Below, one piece after another: positions 1-8,820 of a stretch of 59,471 nt of DNA. Location of the stretch: positions 1-59,471 of the forward strand of contig JACQDE010000003.1 of NCBI GenBank assembly GCA_016201285.1, read 5' to 3'. Below the pieces are notes generated by a model. That model saw only the letters and a list, made by a program, of their open reading frames with translations. It did no database searches and was not told the DNA's origin. Each line of letters starts with the position of its first letter. Position 1 is the stretch's first letter. This DNA comes from Acidobacteriota bacterium. Its GTDB lineage: Bacteria; Acidobacteriota; Terriglobia; Acidiferrales; UBA7541. The translations under genes and the position numbers were made by a program.

Positions 1-66
1 GATCCCTTCCTGCACGATCTCCCACTTCTCCTCCGCCGTCCGCTGCACTCGCGGTTTCCTGCTCAT
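1..66 (-). CDS. Transposase OrfA N-terminus (partial)
   Basis: Only the first 22 codons are present, starting with ATG at 64-66 on the minus strand. The peptide begins MSRKPRVQRTAEEKWEIVQ, a typical start of the helix-turn-helix OrfA of IS3-type elements. The Shine-Dalgarno region reads AAAGGCGG (71-78 on the minus strand), whereas the right-hand copy has the stronger AAAGGAGG. The A-to-C change (position 73) may weaken translation of this copy. The rest lies beyond the window. Confidence 0.65.
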   Translation of the reverse strand, partial: MSRKPRVQRTAEEKWEIVQEGI

Positions 67-139
67 GTCGCCGCCTTTGAAGTCGGAGGCCCCGCATCAT
101 ACCGAAACTACCTGTCTAGTTTTAGAGGGGTGCACTACA
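1..139 (-). mobile_element. IS3-family insertion sequence, inner end (truncated by window edge)
   Basis: Positions 3-139 are the reverse complement of 59335-59471 with one mismatch. The inner tip reads TGTAGTGCACCCC on the minus strand, which begins with TG and resembles the TGTACTGCACCC-type ends of IS3/IS150-group elements (family knowledge). The element's first open reading frame starts 73 bp inside the tip and runs out of the window. The body of the element, its other end and any target duplication lie outside the window. Confidence 0.8.
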
Positions 140-399
140 TTACCGAAGCCGCCGAAACTCTGCGCGAGGAAGATACGCTGACCTCAAACATACTTCGCAT
201 GCATATTTTTGGCGAACTTAAGGATAGAGCAAAGGCAGAAAAAGCATTTAATCTAGTAGAACACAATCATCTGCCAATAGTGATTTCGCTTAGAGATGAA
301 CTGACTGCTCGCTACGGAATCCGCAAGCTAAAGCTGCCTTTGCAGTCTGAGGAATGGGTATTTGATAAGGAATGCGAGCTTCTTCTGATGGCCGCCTGA
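140..399 (+). pseudogene. 3' remnant of an AT-rich gene cut by the IS
   Basis: An open frame reads out of the IS tip and ends at TGA 397-399, giving about 86 residues outside the element. Base composition is clearly more AT-rich than anything else in the window, with AT-ending codons, which suggests foreign origin. The peptide is mixed charged and hydrophobic with no motif I recognise; it ends ECELLLMAA. The only available start is a GTG inside the IS end (130). I therefore read it as the C-terminal part of a host gene interrupted by the insertion, not an intact gene. Function unknown. Confidence 0.45.
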
Positions 400-412
400 A
401 GTCAAGGTATCC

Positions 413-502
413 TCAATAAATGTTCGACTCGCGCTTCCGCCCCGTGTAGTTGATATAGACCGTCTTCAGCTTGGTGTAGAAATCAATCGCGACGCGCCCC
501 AG
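413..502 (-). pseudogene. 3' fragment of a second aldehyde dehydrogenase gene
   Basis: The minus strand encodes [20 protein letters not shown] followed by RKRESNIY and a stop. This is nearly identical to the last 28 residues of the intact aldehyde dehydrogenase at 1217-2710 ([20 protein letters not shown]...). Homology stops abruptly near 500. Upstream sequence belongs to a different gene, so this is the tail of a paralogue left behind by a deletion. Confidence 0.8.
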
Positions 503-627
503 CGCCGCTCGGCCGCCGTCGTCGGCGCCAGGTCTTCGTTGTAGAGCGCACTCCCGCGGATCGCTTCCAGCTCGGACGAGCTGCCTTCGGTAGGAATGGG
601 CTTACCGTGCGCGGGCGCGGCGGTCAA
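498..627 (-). pseudogene. 5' fragment of an NCS1-family nucleobase/hydantoin transporter gene
   Basis: A TTG start at 625-627 (minus strand) is preceded by a good ribosome-binding site, AAGGGGG with a 5-base spacer. About 43 residues follow, including SALYNEDLAPTTAAERR. The YNEDLAP-x-x-x-x-ER signature marks the cytoplasmic N-terminus of NCS1 transporters (uracil, allantoin and hydantoin permeases; family knowledge). The frame then enters the aldehyde dehydrogenase fragment out of phase and stops at 466-468. All twelve membrane helices are missing, so no transporter can be made. It starts 27 bp after the exonuclease gene and was probably the next gene of that operon. Confidence 0.75.
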
Positions 628-653
628 TTTGTCCCCCTTGCGTCTTGTCTTTC

Positions 654-1220
654 TTATCGCCAGTTGACGGACACTCGCTTGCGGTCAACAATCACATAAC
701 CTTTTTCCCTTGCAAAACCGACCAAATCCACGAGCAACTGGACATCATTCTCGCAGTACTTGCACACGCGCTCCTTGTCGCCGGCCCGCCACCATGTCAC
801 AACCTCTTCACCGGCGCCCGTCTTGCGGCGCCCGAGGGTCGCCTCAGCCAGCGAATCCAGTTTCACGCGGAAGCCCAACGCGTTTTTCAAGTGGACAAGG
901 AGATCCAGTGATTTGGCGGCCAGCTTGTGGGTCGGACTGTAGCCTCGCAGGACTTCCAAATCAAAGCGCTCGCCGTTAAAGGTGATGACACGAGAAAACT
1001 GGTCTAACTCTGCGACGAGATGCGCCGCGTCTTCCTCGAACCACCTTCGAAACCCATGCCCTTGGTCCCAGGTCACAGCCACGGCAAGTCCGAATTGCCG
1101 TATGTTGGACCACCCGCCGGGCACTTCGTGCGACAGCCGGAGGGTTTCGATGTCCAGGAAGATTTCATTGCCCGAATTCTTCGTTTCTTCCATTTCCTTC
1201 TCTGGGCAGCACAGCTTCAA
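654..1220 (-). CDS. RNase H-like 3'-5' exonuclease-type protein
   Basis: Up to 188 residues with the DEDD/RNase H-like exonuclease pattern of the YprB type: FLDIET near the N-terminus (first Asp/Glu pair), VITFNGERFDLEVL in the middle, KSLDLL, and KYCENDVQLLVDLV carrying the last Asp. Members of this fold trim nucleic acids in a metal-dependent way; the substrate here is unknown. A TTG start at 1218-1220 overlaps the stop of the aldehyde dehydrogenase gene (TTGA), implying translational coupling. An ATG at 1191-1193 is an alternative start only two bases after AGAAGG. It is the last intact gene of the catabolic operon. A nucleic-acid enzyme is unexpected in this company. Confidence 0.7.
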   Translation of the reverse strand: MKLCCPEKEMEETKNSGNEIFLDIETLRLSHEVPGGWSNIRQFGLAVAVTWDQGHGFRRWFEEDAAHLVAELDQFSRVITFNGERFDLEVLRGYSPTHKLAAKSLDLLVHLKNALGFRVKLDSLAEATLGRRKTGAGEEVVTWWRAGDKERVCKYCENDVQLLVDLVGFAREKGYVIVDRKRVSVNWR

Positions 1221-2710
1221 TAAATGTTCGATTCGCGCTTCCGGCCCGTGTAGTCGATGTACACGGTCTTCAGCTCGGTATAAAAATCAATAGCCACGCG
1301 GCCCATCTCCCGCAACCCTACGCCGGTGGCCTTCATCCCGCCGAACGGCAACTGCGCCTCGCCGCCGACTGTCGGCGAATTGACGTGTGTGATGCCGGTC
1401 TCGATCTTGTCAATGAACTCGAAGATTTTCGCGGCGTCGTTCGAGTAGAGCGAGCTCGAAAGCCCGTACCGCACCGAGTTCGCAACGCGCAGCGCCTCGT
1501 CGAAGTCTTTCACGCGGATCACGCTCAGCACCGGCCCGAAGACTTCGTCCTGCGCGATGGTGCTGTCCCATTTGACGTGGTCGAAAATGGTCGGCGCAAT
1601 GTAGTAACCGTTGTACCCCGGTCCCGACAGCCGCTCCCCGCCCAGCAGCAGCTTCGCCTCTTTCTTTCCGACCTCGATGTAGTGCAGGTCGGTCTTCATC
1701 TGCGACTCGTCCACCGCCGGCCCCATGTCCACGCCCGGCTCGAGCCCGTTGCCGGTCTTCAATTTCTTTGTGCGCTCCACCAGCATCGCCACAAACTGGT
1801 CTGCCACTTTCTCCTCGATCACCACGCGGCTTGTCGCCGTGCACCTTTGTCCGGTCGAAGCGAACGCGCCGAACACCGTGGACTCCACCGCCAGTGGCAG
1901 GTCCGCGTCGGCCAGGATGACGATGGGGTTCTTCCCGCCCATCTCACACTGGCACTTTTTCATCTTCCGCGCGCCCTGCGCGTAGAGTTCGCTGCCCACT
2001 TCGTTCGATCCGGTGAACGACACCGCCTTCACGTCCGGATGCTGCAGCAGTTCGTCGCCCACCTCACTGCCCGATCCCACCACCATGTTCAGCACGCCCG
2101 CCGGCACGCCGGCCTGCTCGAAAATCTCCACCACCTTCGCGCCGGTGAACACCGTCAGCGTCGCCGGCTTGAAAACGACGGTGTTGCCCGCCACCAGCGC
2201 CGGCGCCATCTTCCACACCGGAATGGACACCGGAAAATTCCACGGCGTAATCGCCGCCACCACGCCCAGCGGCTGCTTGATGGTGTATGCAAAATTCTTG
2301 GGCAGCTCGCTCGGGACGGTTTCGCCGCCGATGCGCCGCGATTCCCCGGCCATGAACTCCAGAATGTTCACCGACTTCAGCACCTCGCCCAGGGAATCCT
2401 TCAGCGTCTTGCCCTCTTCCCGTGTCAGGATGCGCGCCAGCTCGTCCTTCTGCTGCTCCATGATCAACGCGGCCCGCGCGATCACGCGCCCGCGCACCGG
2501 CGCCGGCGTATCTCGCCAGGCTGCAAACGCCGCTTTGGCCGCGGCGATGGCCTCGCGCGTCTCCTCGCGCGATGAGAGCGGAACCAGTCCAACCACTTCA
2601 TCCAAGTTCGCCGGGTTCCGCCGCTCGCTTGTCCGCGTGGCCTTCGATTCCACCCACTTCCCGTTGATGAAATTCCTGCAGATTTGTACAGTCGTCGTCG
2701 CCGTCGCCAT
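1217..2710 (-). CDS. NAD(P)-dependent aldehyde dehydrogenase
   Basis: 497 residues, the usual length for the family. PWNFP (Asn158) is the oxyanion-hole motif, CEMGGKNP carries the general base Glu256, and [11 protein letters not shown] carries the catalytic Cys290. The best matches by motif are semialdehyde dehydrogenases (succinate-, ketoglutarate- or malonate-semialdehyde type). The start ATG (2708-2710) follows GGGGGAATC and lies 8 bp after the aminotransferase stop. With a beta-ureidopropionase-like enzyme and an omega-aminotransferase upstream, the likely job is oxidising malonate semialdehyde, the last step of reductive pyrimidine/beta-alanine breakdown. That substrate is inferred from context only. 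A truncated paralogue lies at 413-502. Confidence 0.88.
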   Translation of the reverse strand: MATATTTVQICRNFINGKWVESKATRTSERRNPANLDEVVGLVPLSSREETREAIAAAKAAFAAWRDTPAPVRGRVIARAALIMEQQKDELARILTREEGKTLKDSLGEVLKSVNILEFMAGESRRIGGETVPSELPKNFAYTIKQPLGVVAAITPWNFPVSIPVWKMAPALVAGNTVVFKPATLTVFTGAKVVEIFEQAGVPAGVLNMVVGSGSEVGDELLQHPDVKAVSFTGSNEVGSELYAQGARKMKKCQCEMGGKNPIVILADADLPLAVESTVFGAFASTGQRCTATSRVVIEEKVADQFVAMLVERTKKLKTGNGLEPGVDMGPAVDESQMKTDLHYIEVGKKEAKLLLGGERLSGPGYNGYYIAPTIFDHVKWDSTIAQDEVFGPVLSVIRVKDFDEALRVANSVRYGLSSSLYSNDAAKIFEFIDKIETGITHVNSPTVGGEAQLPFGGMKATGVGLREMGRVAIDFYTELKTVYIDYTGRKRESNIY

Positions 2711-2718
2711 GATTCCCC

Positions 2719-4035
2719 CTAGACCCGCACTTCACTGAAAGATTTGTCCAACAGTTTGATTGCCTCGTCTACGTCCGCTTTGGCAATGTTGAGCATCGGC
2801 GAAAGCCGAAGCACATTTCCGTACAGTCCGCCCTTGCCGATCAGCAAACCATTTTCCCGCGCGTGTTCCATCACTTTCGCCGTTGCCTCCGGCGCGGGCT
2901 CTTTTGTCTGGCGGTCTTTCACCAGCTCGAGACCCTGCATCAGCCCCATGCCGCGGACGTCGCCGATCAGTGCATACTTCTGCTGCAATTCTTCGAGCTT
3001 TCCGCGGAAGTAGCGCCCGACGGTATCCACGTTGTCGAGCAAATGTTCTTCCTCGATCACGTCAATCGTCGCCCGCGCCGCCACCGACGTCACCGGATTC
3101 CCGCCAAAAGTGGAAATCGTCAGCCCCTTGAACGTGTCGGCCAGTTGCGCGGTGGTGATCGTCGCGCCGATGGGCACGCCGTTCCCCATGCCCTTCGCGG
3201 TGGTAATGATGTCCGGCTCGACTTCCCACTGCTCGATGCCAAACCATTTTTTCCCTGTGCGCCCGAAGCCCGTCTGCACTTCGTCGGCGACAAACAGACC
3301 GCCGTAGTTCTTCACGATTTTGAATACCATCTTGAAATATTCCGGCGGTGGCGTGATGAACCCGCCCACGCCCTGGATGGGCTCGGCGATGAATGCGGCA
3401 ATCGAGCCGCTCGTGCCCGTCTGGATCAGGTTTTCCACGTCCTTCGCGCAGGCCACGTTGCAGTCGGGATACTTCTTCTCCAGCGGGCAGCGGTAGCAAT
3501 AGGGATTGATCGCGTGCGAAATTCCCACGCTGATCACGCCCGCCTTGCGCCACGGCGCGTGCGCCGTCACCGACTTTGCCAGCATCGATCCGCCCGAATA
3601 CGCGTGCCGCAGCGCCACCACGTCGTAGCTGTTCGACGCCATCCGCGCCAGCAGGATCGCCGCTTCATTCGCTTCGGTGCCCGAATTCGTGAAAAAGCTC
3701 TTCTGCAGTTTCCCCGGCGTAATCTGCGCCAGTTTTTCCGCCAGCGCCACGATGTGCTCGTTCGGATAGAGCGTCGAGGTGTGCTGCAAGCGATCCACCT
3801 GAGCTTTGATCTTGCTCGTCACCTTCGGGTTCGCGTGCCCCACGGAAATCGTCAGGATTCCGCCGAAGAAGTCCAGATACTTCCGCCCGTCGAGGTCCCA
3901 CAGGTACTGCATCTGCCCGCGGTCGGCCACCAGCGGCTTCGCGTAGTAGTTCGTCACCGCCGGCCACAGGTATTCCTTGTGTTTGCGAATCACGTCCTCG
4001 CTGCGGCTCATTTCTGCTTGCGCTTTCGTCGTCAT
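2719..4035 (-). CDS. Class III (omega) aminotransferase, probably beta-alanine type
   Basis: 438 residues from the chosen ATG at 4033-4035, which has AAAGGA seven bases upstream; an upstream start at 4086 lacks such a site. Class III PLP features are clear: SFFTNSGTEANEAA (phosphate binding), VADEVQTGFGRTG (Asp pairing with the PLP ring nitrogen) and TTAKGMGNG with the Schiff-base Lys at about residue 281. The overall pattern resembles alanine-glyoxylate aminotransferase 2 and beta-alanine:pyruvate aminotransferases. A Cys-containing insert (CYRCPLEKKYPDCNVAC) at about 180-196 could bind a metal; I cannot tell. The predicted role is converting beta-alanine to malonate semialdehyde for the dehydrogenase that follows. 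Confidence 0.88.
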   Translation of the reverse strand: MTTKAQAEMSRSEDVIRKHKEYLWPAVTNYYAKPLVADRGQMQYLWDLDGRKYLDFFGGILTISVGHANPKVTSKIKAQVDRLQHTSTLYPNEHIVALAEKLAQITPGKLQKSFFTNSGTEANEAAILLARMASNSYDVVALRHAYSGGSMLAKSVTAHAPWRKAGVISVGISHAINPYCYRCPLEKKYPDCNVACAKDVENLIQTGTSGSIAAFIAEPIQGVGGFITPPPEYFKMVFKIVKNYGGLFVADEVQTGFGRTGKKWFGIEQWEVEPDIITTAKGMGNGVPIGATITTAQLADTFKGLTISTFGGNPVTSVAARATIDVIEEEHLLDNVDTVGRYFRGKLEELQQKYALIGDVRGMGLMQGLELVKDRQTKEPAPEATAKVMEHARENGLLIGKGGLYGNVLRLSPMLNIAKADVDEAIKLLDKSFSEVRV

Positions 4036-4181
4036 TTGACTGTCCTTTGGAACCAAAGATCGCCGCAATTGGATAATGGACGACAAGAATGCGTCCTTGC
4101 GGCCTATTTTCTAATTTCTACTTTCTCTTTTCGTTTTTTTCCATCTGCATCAGGCTGCGTTCATCTGCGGTTGCGTTTGAT

Positions 4182-5087
4182 TTAATTCGCTGCGTTGGCA
4201 GCCTTCGCCCCTGCCTGCGTGCGCGTGATCTCCCCGTAGGAATCCGGCCGACGATCGCGGTAGAACTGCCACGTCGCCCGCACCTGGTCAATCTCCTCCA
4301 GGTTCAGGTCGGCCACGACGAGTTCGTCTTTGTCCCGGCTCGCCTGCGCCACGATTTTCCCCCGCGGGTTACAGAAGTAGCTTTTCCCGTAGAACTCGCC
4401 GATCTTCCACGGCGCTTCGTAGCCCACGCGGTTGATCGCCGCGATGAAGTAGCCGTTGGCCACCGCGTGCGCCGGCTGCTCCAACTCCCACAGGTATTCG
4501 CTCAGTCCCGCTACCGTCGCCGACGGATTGAACACAATTTCCGCCCCATTCAACCCCAAGCAGCGCGCGCCTTCCGGGAAATGCCGGTCGTAGCAGATGT
4601 ACACGCCCACGCGCGCGTAGCGCGTCTCAAACACCGGATAGCCCGTATTGCCTGGCGTGAAATAGAATTTCTCCCAGAACCCGGGATGGACGTGTGGAAT
4701 GTGGTGCTTGCGGTACTTGCCCAGATAGCGCCCGTCGGCGTCAATCACCGCCGCCGTGTTGTAGAACACCCCGGCCATCTCCACCTCGTACACCGGCACG
4801 ACCATCGCCATCTTGTAGCGCTTCGCCAGCTTCTGCATTCGCGTCACGGTCGGCCCGCCCGGCACGCGCTCCGTCAGGCCGTACCACCGCGTCTGCTGTT
4901 CGGCGCAGAAGTACGGCCCGTAGAACAACTCCTGCAGCCCGAGGATCTGCACCTTTTTCTTCGCCGCCGCGGCGATCAGCTTTTCGTGCTTGGCGGTCAT
5001 TTTCTGTTTGATCTGCGCGAGGGAAAACTTCTCCAGCGACCACTCGCAATGCGCCTGAATCAGACCGCAGCGGACGACACGGGCCAT
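4182..5087 (-). CDS. Nitrilase-superfamily amidohydrolase, probable beta-ureidopropionase
   Basis: 301 residues from ATG 5085-5087 (upstream GGAGAGG). The nitrilase catalytic triad is visible: Glu53 in LQELFYGPYF, Lys127 in YRKHHIP and Cys165 in YICYDRHFPEG. The RHFPEG context and the F-x-P-G-N-T-G-Y segment are typical of N-carbamoyl-beta-alanine amidohydrolases (family knowledge), which release beta-alanine, CO2 and ammonia in the cytoplasm. It is the first gene of the leftward operon and is followed after about 145 bp by the aminotransferase. Another N-carbamoyl-amino-acid or plain amide substrate is possible. The dihydropyrimidinase and dehydrogenase of the pathway are not in the window. 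Confidence 0.85.
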   Translation of the reverse strand: MARVVRCGLIQAHCEWSLEKFSLAQIKQKMTAKHEKLIAAAAKKKVQILGLQELFYGPYFCAEQQTRWYGLTERVPGGPTVTRMQKLAKRYKMAMVVPVYEVEMAGVFYNTAAVIDADGRYLGKYRKHHIPHVHPGFWEKFYFTPGNTGYPVFETRYARVGVYICYDRHFPEGARCLGLNGAEIVFNPSATVAGLSEYLWELEQPAHAVANGYFIAAINRVGYEAPWKIGEFYGKSYFCNPRGKIVAQASRDKDELVVADLNLEEIDQVRATWQFYRDRRPDSYGEITRTQAGAKAANAAN

Positions 5088-5451
5088 AGGCCACCTCTCC
5101 GGGCGTGAAGATTCGGCAAGTCTAGCCCTTGAGCCGTGCTGGCGCAAGCGCGCGCCTGCGGGCGATTGCTTCAACGATGAGGAATCGGCGTGCGGAGGGG
5201 ACTGCCCGGGCGCAAGGCGGACACGGCGCCACCGTCCCGGGGGTGGGCCAGCCAGGCAAAGCCCCGCGCTGACTTTCGCGGACGTTCAGCGATGCATTAC
5301 GTGCTCCTCATTGCTCGCACACTTTCGCGCGCCGTATTCCGTTCGTCCCGTCCTTTCAGTGACCTGGCCGAAAAGCTGCTTGACTTCATTCGCCGCTTTG
5401 AGTACAAGGCTACACTAAAGCCAGGAGTTCAATTGGGTGAGGGGGGTTCTC
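5088..5451. promoter_or_regulatory. Divergent intergenic region with a candidate promoter
   Basis: 364 bp separate the leftward amidohydrolase gene from the rightward receptor gene, so promoters for both must lie here. For the receptor, TTGACT (5380-5385), a 17-base spacer and TACAAG (5403-5408) form a plausible sigma-70 promoter. TACACT at 5411-5416 is an overlapping alternative -10. The receptor's ribosome-binding site is GAGGGGGG just before ATG 5452. I see no clear promoter on the leftward strand and no convincing gene in the spacer. Confidence 0.35.
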
Positions 5452-8400
5452 ATGAAGCTGGGCTCTCGTTTTTTCATCTTCACCGTAGTGTGTCTGGGTC
5501 TGTGCGCCATCCCGCTTTCGGCGCAGAAGATCACGGGTGACATCACCGGAAACGTCAACGATCAGAGCGGCGCTGCCGTACCCAAGGCGACAGTGACCGC
5601 GGAGAATACCGCCACCAAGCTGACGCGCACTACCACGACGTCCGATTCCGGCGTCTATCGTCTGACTGAACTGCCTCCGGGGACGTACAAGCTGTCCGTC
5701 ACGGCGGCGGGCTTCAAGACTGTGGTCCGCGAGGCCATCGTGGCTACCGCGCAAACCACGGATTCTGACTTCACTCTTCAGGTTGGCGAACGCACGGAGA
5801 CGATCACTGTCGAGGCCAGCGCCCCGCTCATCGAATTCAACGACAAGCTCAACAGTTATGTCAACGAGAAGCAGGTGGTGGACCTGCCGCTGGTCGGCCG
5901 CGACTTCAACTCGCTCCTGGGAATTACGCCCGGCGTGCAACGCGCCCCCGGCGGAGGCTTCCTCGCCGTCAGCATCAACGGCAACCGTCCATTCAACAAC
6001 AATTATCTGATCGACGGGATGTACAACAACGACCGTTACTACGGCGACTCGCTGGTCGGCCAGACCGGCGTGCTCGGTATTCCGGCTACCGTGCTGCCCA
6101 ACGACGCTATTCAAGAGTTTACCGTCCAGCAGTTGCCCTCCGCCGAATATGGCATCAAAGGCGGCGCCGCCATCAACGTGCAGCTCAAAAGTGGCGGCAA
6201 CAATCTCCACGGTGGCGTCTATGGATTCTTTCTCACTGACTTTGGTAGTGCCAATAGTCCGATTCACCCTCTCAACCAGGCAGTGAACACTCCCATCCAT
6301 AACTATCAATACGGCGGCAATGTAGGCGGCCCGCTTGTCAAAGACAAGACCTTTTACTTCGGGTTTATCGAAGGCCAGCGCAACAAATCGAATCCTGGGT
6401 ATACGCGAACTGTTCCGACGCAAGGGGAAATCAATCTGGGGCGTTCTATAGCGGCCGCTGCGCTCGGGGTGGCACCAACGGCCCCCATGCCAGGAGACGC
6501 GATTCTCGCTCTCTTCCCGCGTGACCCATCCTTGGTCGTGCTTGCTTCCAATGCTACGCGGCCGACAATCGCAGCGAATATTCCCAACATTGCCAACAGC
6601 ACGGCCTACAGCATCAAGATTGATCACAAAATGGGCACACAGCACAGCCTCTCCGGCCGATACTATATCGCGGACAGCTTTCAGTCCGCCCCGACCGCCG
6701 GATACCAACTCCCGGCCCCGGGGCGGGCGGATATGTTCAATTCGGTGGCGCCCTCCCGCGCCCAACTCCTGGGCGTCGGCTGGACGTACACGATGGCGAC
6801 TAATAAAATCCTCGAAAGCCGCTTCGGCTGGTCACGCTTCTCGCAGATTATTGACGTGAACAACAAAATTGATCCCCGGAGCCTGGGGCTGGATACCGGC
6901 CCGCTCGATCCGCTGGACTTCGGCGTGCCCTACGTGTACGCCTACTACGTCAGCAACGGCTACATTGGCGGCGTGGCCGGCTATCCCATCACCACTCGCC
7001 CGAACCAGACCTTTGACCAGTCCGAACACTTCACCTGGATCAAGGGCAATCACACCTTCAAGATGGGTGGCAACTGGCAATATGCCTCCACATTCAGTAT
7101 CCGCAATCGGTCCCGCTCTTCGTTGGTTGTTGCCGGCTATACGGTGCCAGACTCGATTTCGCAGATCCTGACGCTTCGGTTCGGAAGCGCTGCCCGGAAC
7201 TTCGGCAGCACCAACCGCCACATCTTCCAGCACTCCTTCGGGTTCTATTTCCAGGATGATTGGAAGGTGCGACCGCGTTTAACGATTTCCTATGGTTTGC
7301 GCTACGAAATCTCTACCGCGCTGGGCGAAAACGACAAGCAGGGGGCCAATTTTGATCCTGTATTGGGGCTGGTGAATCTTGGCCCAACCATGAAGGCTCT
7401 GCACGACAAAGACTTGAATAACTTCGGCCCGCGGGCAGGCCTTGCCTGGGACATCTTTGGCAATGGCAAGACCGCTCTGCGCGTGGGGTATGCGCTGACC
7501 TACGACCAGACGAATTTCGGCGCGATTCATGCCCCGCAGGCTGCCTATTTCAATGGAAACCGTACGGGCGCCTTTACGAACATTACGCAGAACAACTTCA
7601 GCAAGCGCGCACCGACTTCGGGAATCCTCGGGGCACCCACGGTTACGGCAGCCAATCTGAATGACTGCTTCGATATCAATGGCAACGCAGCGACCTGGGT
7701 CTGCGCCGGACCGGGCCACACGATTTACGGCGCCAACCCCACGGGCGCGCCGCCCTTCAATGCCTTTGGCGTTGTCCGCAACTTCAAAGTGCCGATGTTC
7801 CACAACTACCAGGTCAGCATCCAGCAGGAACTCCTGAAGAACACGGTTCTGACCGTGTCCTATGTAGGCTCCAAGGGCCGGCAACTCCCGCAGGTGCGGG
7901 CTCTAAACGCACGACCCATCGGCTGCTTCGGGCAGGCGCCAATCGGCCCCTGCGCGCGGCCGTTTGACACTGTTTTCCAGACCGGTGGCGTGCCTACCTT
8001 CCTGCAAGTCAACCAGCTCACCAACGACGGCGAGTCCGATTACAGCTCCTTGCAAGTGTCGCTCCGCCAGCAGAACTGGCACGGCATCACCACCCAGTAC
8101 AATTTCACTTGGGGTCACTGCATTGACCTCGGATCCAACAATCGCGGCGGCGGCCGTACGAACTCTTCGCCGTTCCAGAACCCGTACAGGCCCGAGGCGA
8201 ATCGCGGCAATTGTGACCACGACGTCCGTCGTAACTTCAATGCCGGGGGCACCTACACGATTCCATTCCCGAAGGGTTGGGGCCGCGTCACAGAAGGATG
8301 GGAGATCGGCACCGTTATAACTTTGCTCGATGGCCGGCCTTTCACGGCGAATATCGGCTCCCGTGACCGGACAGGACAGGGCTTAAGCGGCAACAACCGC

Positions 8401-8763
8401 GCCGATTGCCTGTCCAAGCCGGTCTACCATACGCGCACTCCGGGTAGTTATGTGGAGGGTGCCGCTTTCGCCCAACCGGCCAACAATCAGGTCGGTAGTT
8501 GCGGCCGCAACAGCCTGCGCGGGCCTGGTCTGGCGCAAGTGGATATGAGCGTCATTAAGACTACCCGGCTCACCGAAAAGTTCAAGGTGCAGTTCCGCTG
8601 GGAACTCACCAACGCGTTCAACCGCGCCAATTTCGGCTTCCCGGTCAGCAACATTCGCAGCAGCGATTTCGGGGTGATTTCCTCCACTCCGGACATATAT
8701 AACCCGGTGATTTCTCAGGGCGGCCCGCGCGCCATGCAATGGGTCGTGAAGTTCTTGTTCTAA
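5452..8763 (+). CDS. Oar-like TonB-dependent outer-membrane receptor
   Basis: 1103 residues. A signal peptide (FFIFTVVCLGLCAIPLSAQ) is followed by a carboxypeptidase-regulatory-like beta-sandwich at about 25-105 (ITGNVNDQSGAAVPKATVTA, then GVYRLTELPPGTYKLSV). A plug-like segment contains LPLVGRDFNSLLGITPGV and NNYLIDGMYNND. A long C-terminal beta-barrel ends in ...QWVVKFLF, with an aromatic last residue as expected for outer-membrane proteins. This architecture is the Acidobacteriota-expanded Oar-like type; ligands are usually unknown but are often taken to be oligosaccharides or peptides. ATG 5452 has a strong GAGGGGGG site; the in-frame GTG at 5437 would add five residues without one. It is followed by a strong terminator. 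Confidence 0.85.
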   Translation: MKLGSRFFIFTVVCLGLCAIPLSAQKITGDITGNVNDQSGAAVPKATVTAENTATKLTRTTTTSDSGVYRLTELPPGTYKLSVTAAGFKTVVREAIVATAQTTDSDFTLQVGERTETITVEASAPLIEFNDKLNSYVNEKQVVDLPLVGRDFNSLLGITPGVQRAPGGGFLAVSINGNRPFNNNYLIDGMYNNDRYYGDSLVGQTGVLGIPATVLPNDAIQEFTVQQLPSAEYGIKGGAAINVQLKSGGNNLHGGVYGFFLTDFGSANSPIHPLNQAVNTPIHNYQYGGNVGGPLVKDKTFYFGFIEGQRNKSNPGYTRTVPTQGEINLGRSIAAAALGVAPTAPMPGDAILALFPRDPSLVVLASNATRPTIAANIPNIANSTAYSIKIDHKMGTQHSLSGRYYIADSFQSAPTAGYQLPAPGRADMFNSVAPSRAQLLGVGWTYTMATNKILESRFGWSRFSQIIDVNNKIDPRSLGLDTGPLDPLDFGVPYVYAYYVSNGYIGGVAGYPITTRPNQTFDQSEHFTWIKGNHTFKMGGNWQYASTFSIRNRSRSSLVVAGYTVPDSISQILTLRFGSAARNFGSTNRHIFQHSFGFYFQDDWKVRPRLTISYGLRYEISTALGENDKQGANFDPVLGLVNLGPTMKALHDKDLNNFGPRAGLAWDIFGNGKTALRVGYALTYDQTNFGAIHAPQAAYFNGNRTGAFTNITQNNFSKRAPTSGILGAPTVTAANLNDCFDINGNAATWVCAGPGHTIYGANPTGAPPFNAFGVVRNFKVPMFHNYQVSIQQELLKNTVLTVSYVGSKGRQLPQVRALNARPIGCFGQAPIGPCARPFDTVFQTGGVPTFLQVNQLTNDGESDYSSLQVSLRQQNWHGITTQYNFTWGHCIDLGSNNRGGGRTNSSPFQNPYRPEANRGNCDHDVRRNFNAGGTYTIPFPKGWGRVTEGWEIGTVITLLDGRPFTANIGSRDRTGQGLSGNNRADCLSKPVYHTRTPGSYVEGAAFAQPANNQVGSCGRNSLRGPGLAQVDMSVIKTTRLTEKFKVQFRWELTNAFNRANFGFPVSNIRSSDFGVISSTPDIYNPVISQGGPRAMQWVVKFLF

Positions 8764-8782
8764 GCGACCTTCAACCTCAACC

Positions 8783-8815
8783 GGGGAGTCTATCTTCGTG
8801 ATAGACTCCCCTTTT
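8783..8815 (+). terminator. Rho-independent terminator after the Oar-like receptor
   Basis: A perfect 12-bp stem, GGGGAGTCTATC (8783-8794) pairing with GATAGACTCCCC (8800-8811), has a 5-base loop and is followed by TTTT. It lies 19 bp after the receptor stop and six bases before the next ATG. The sulfatase-like gene downstream is therefore either read through or uses a promoter hidden in this short gap. Confidence 0.85.
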
Positions 8816-8820
8816 CATTT

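Noticed and set aside
1385..4185. Long plus-strand frames opposite the catabolic operon
   Set aside because: Arg/His-rich translations without motifs, opposite aldehyde dehydrogenase and aminotransferase genes with intact active sites.
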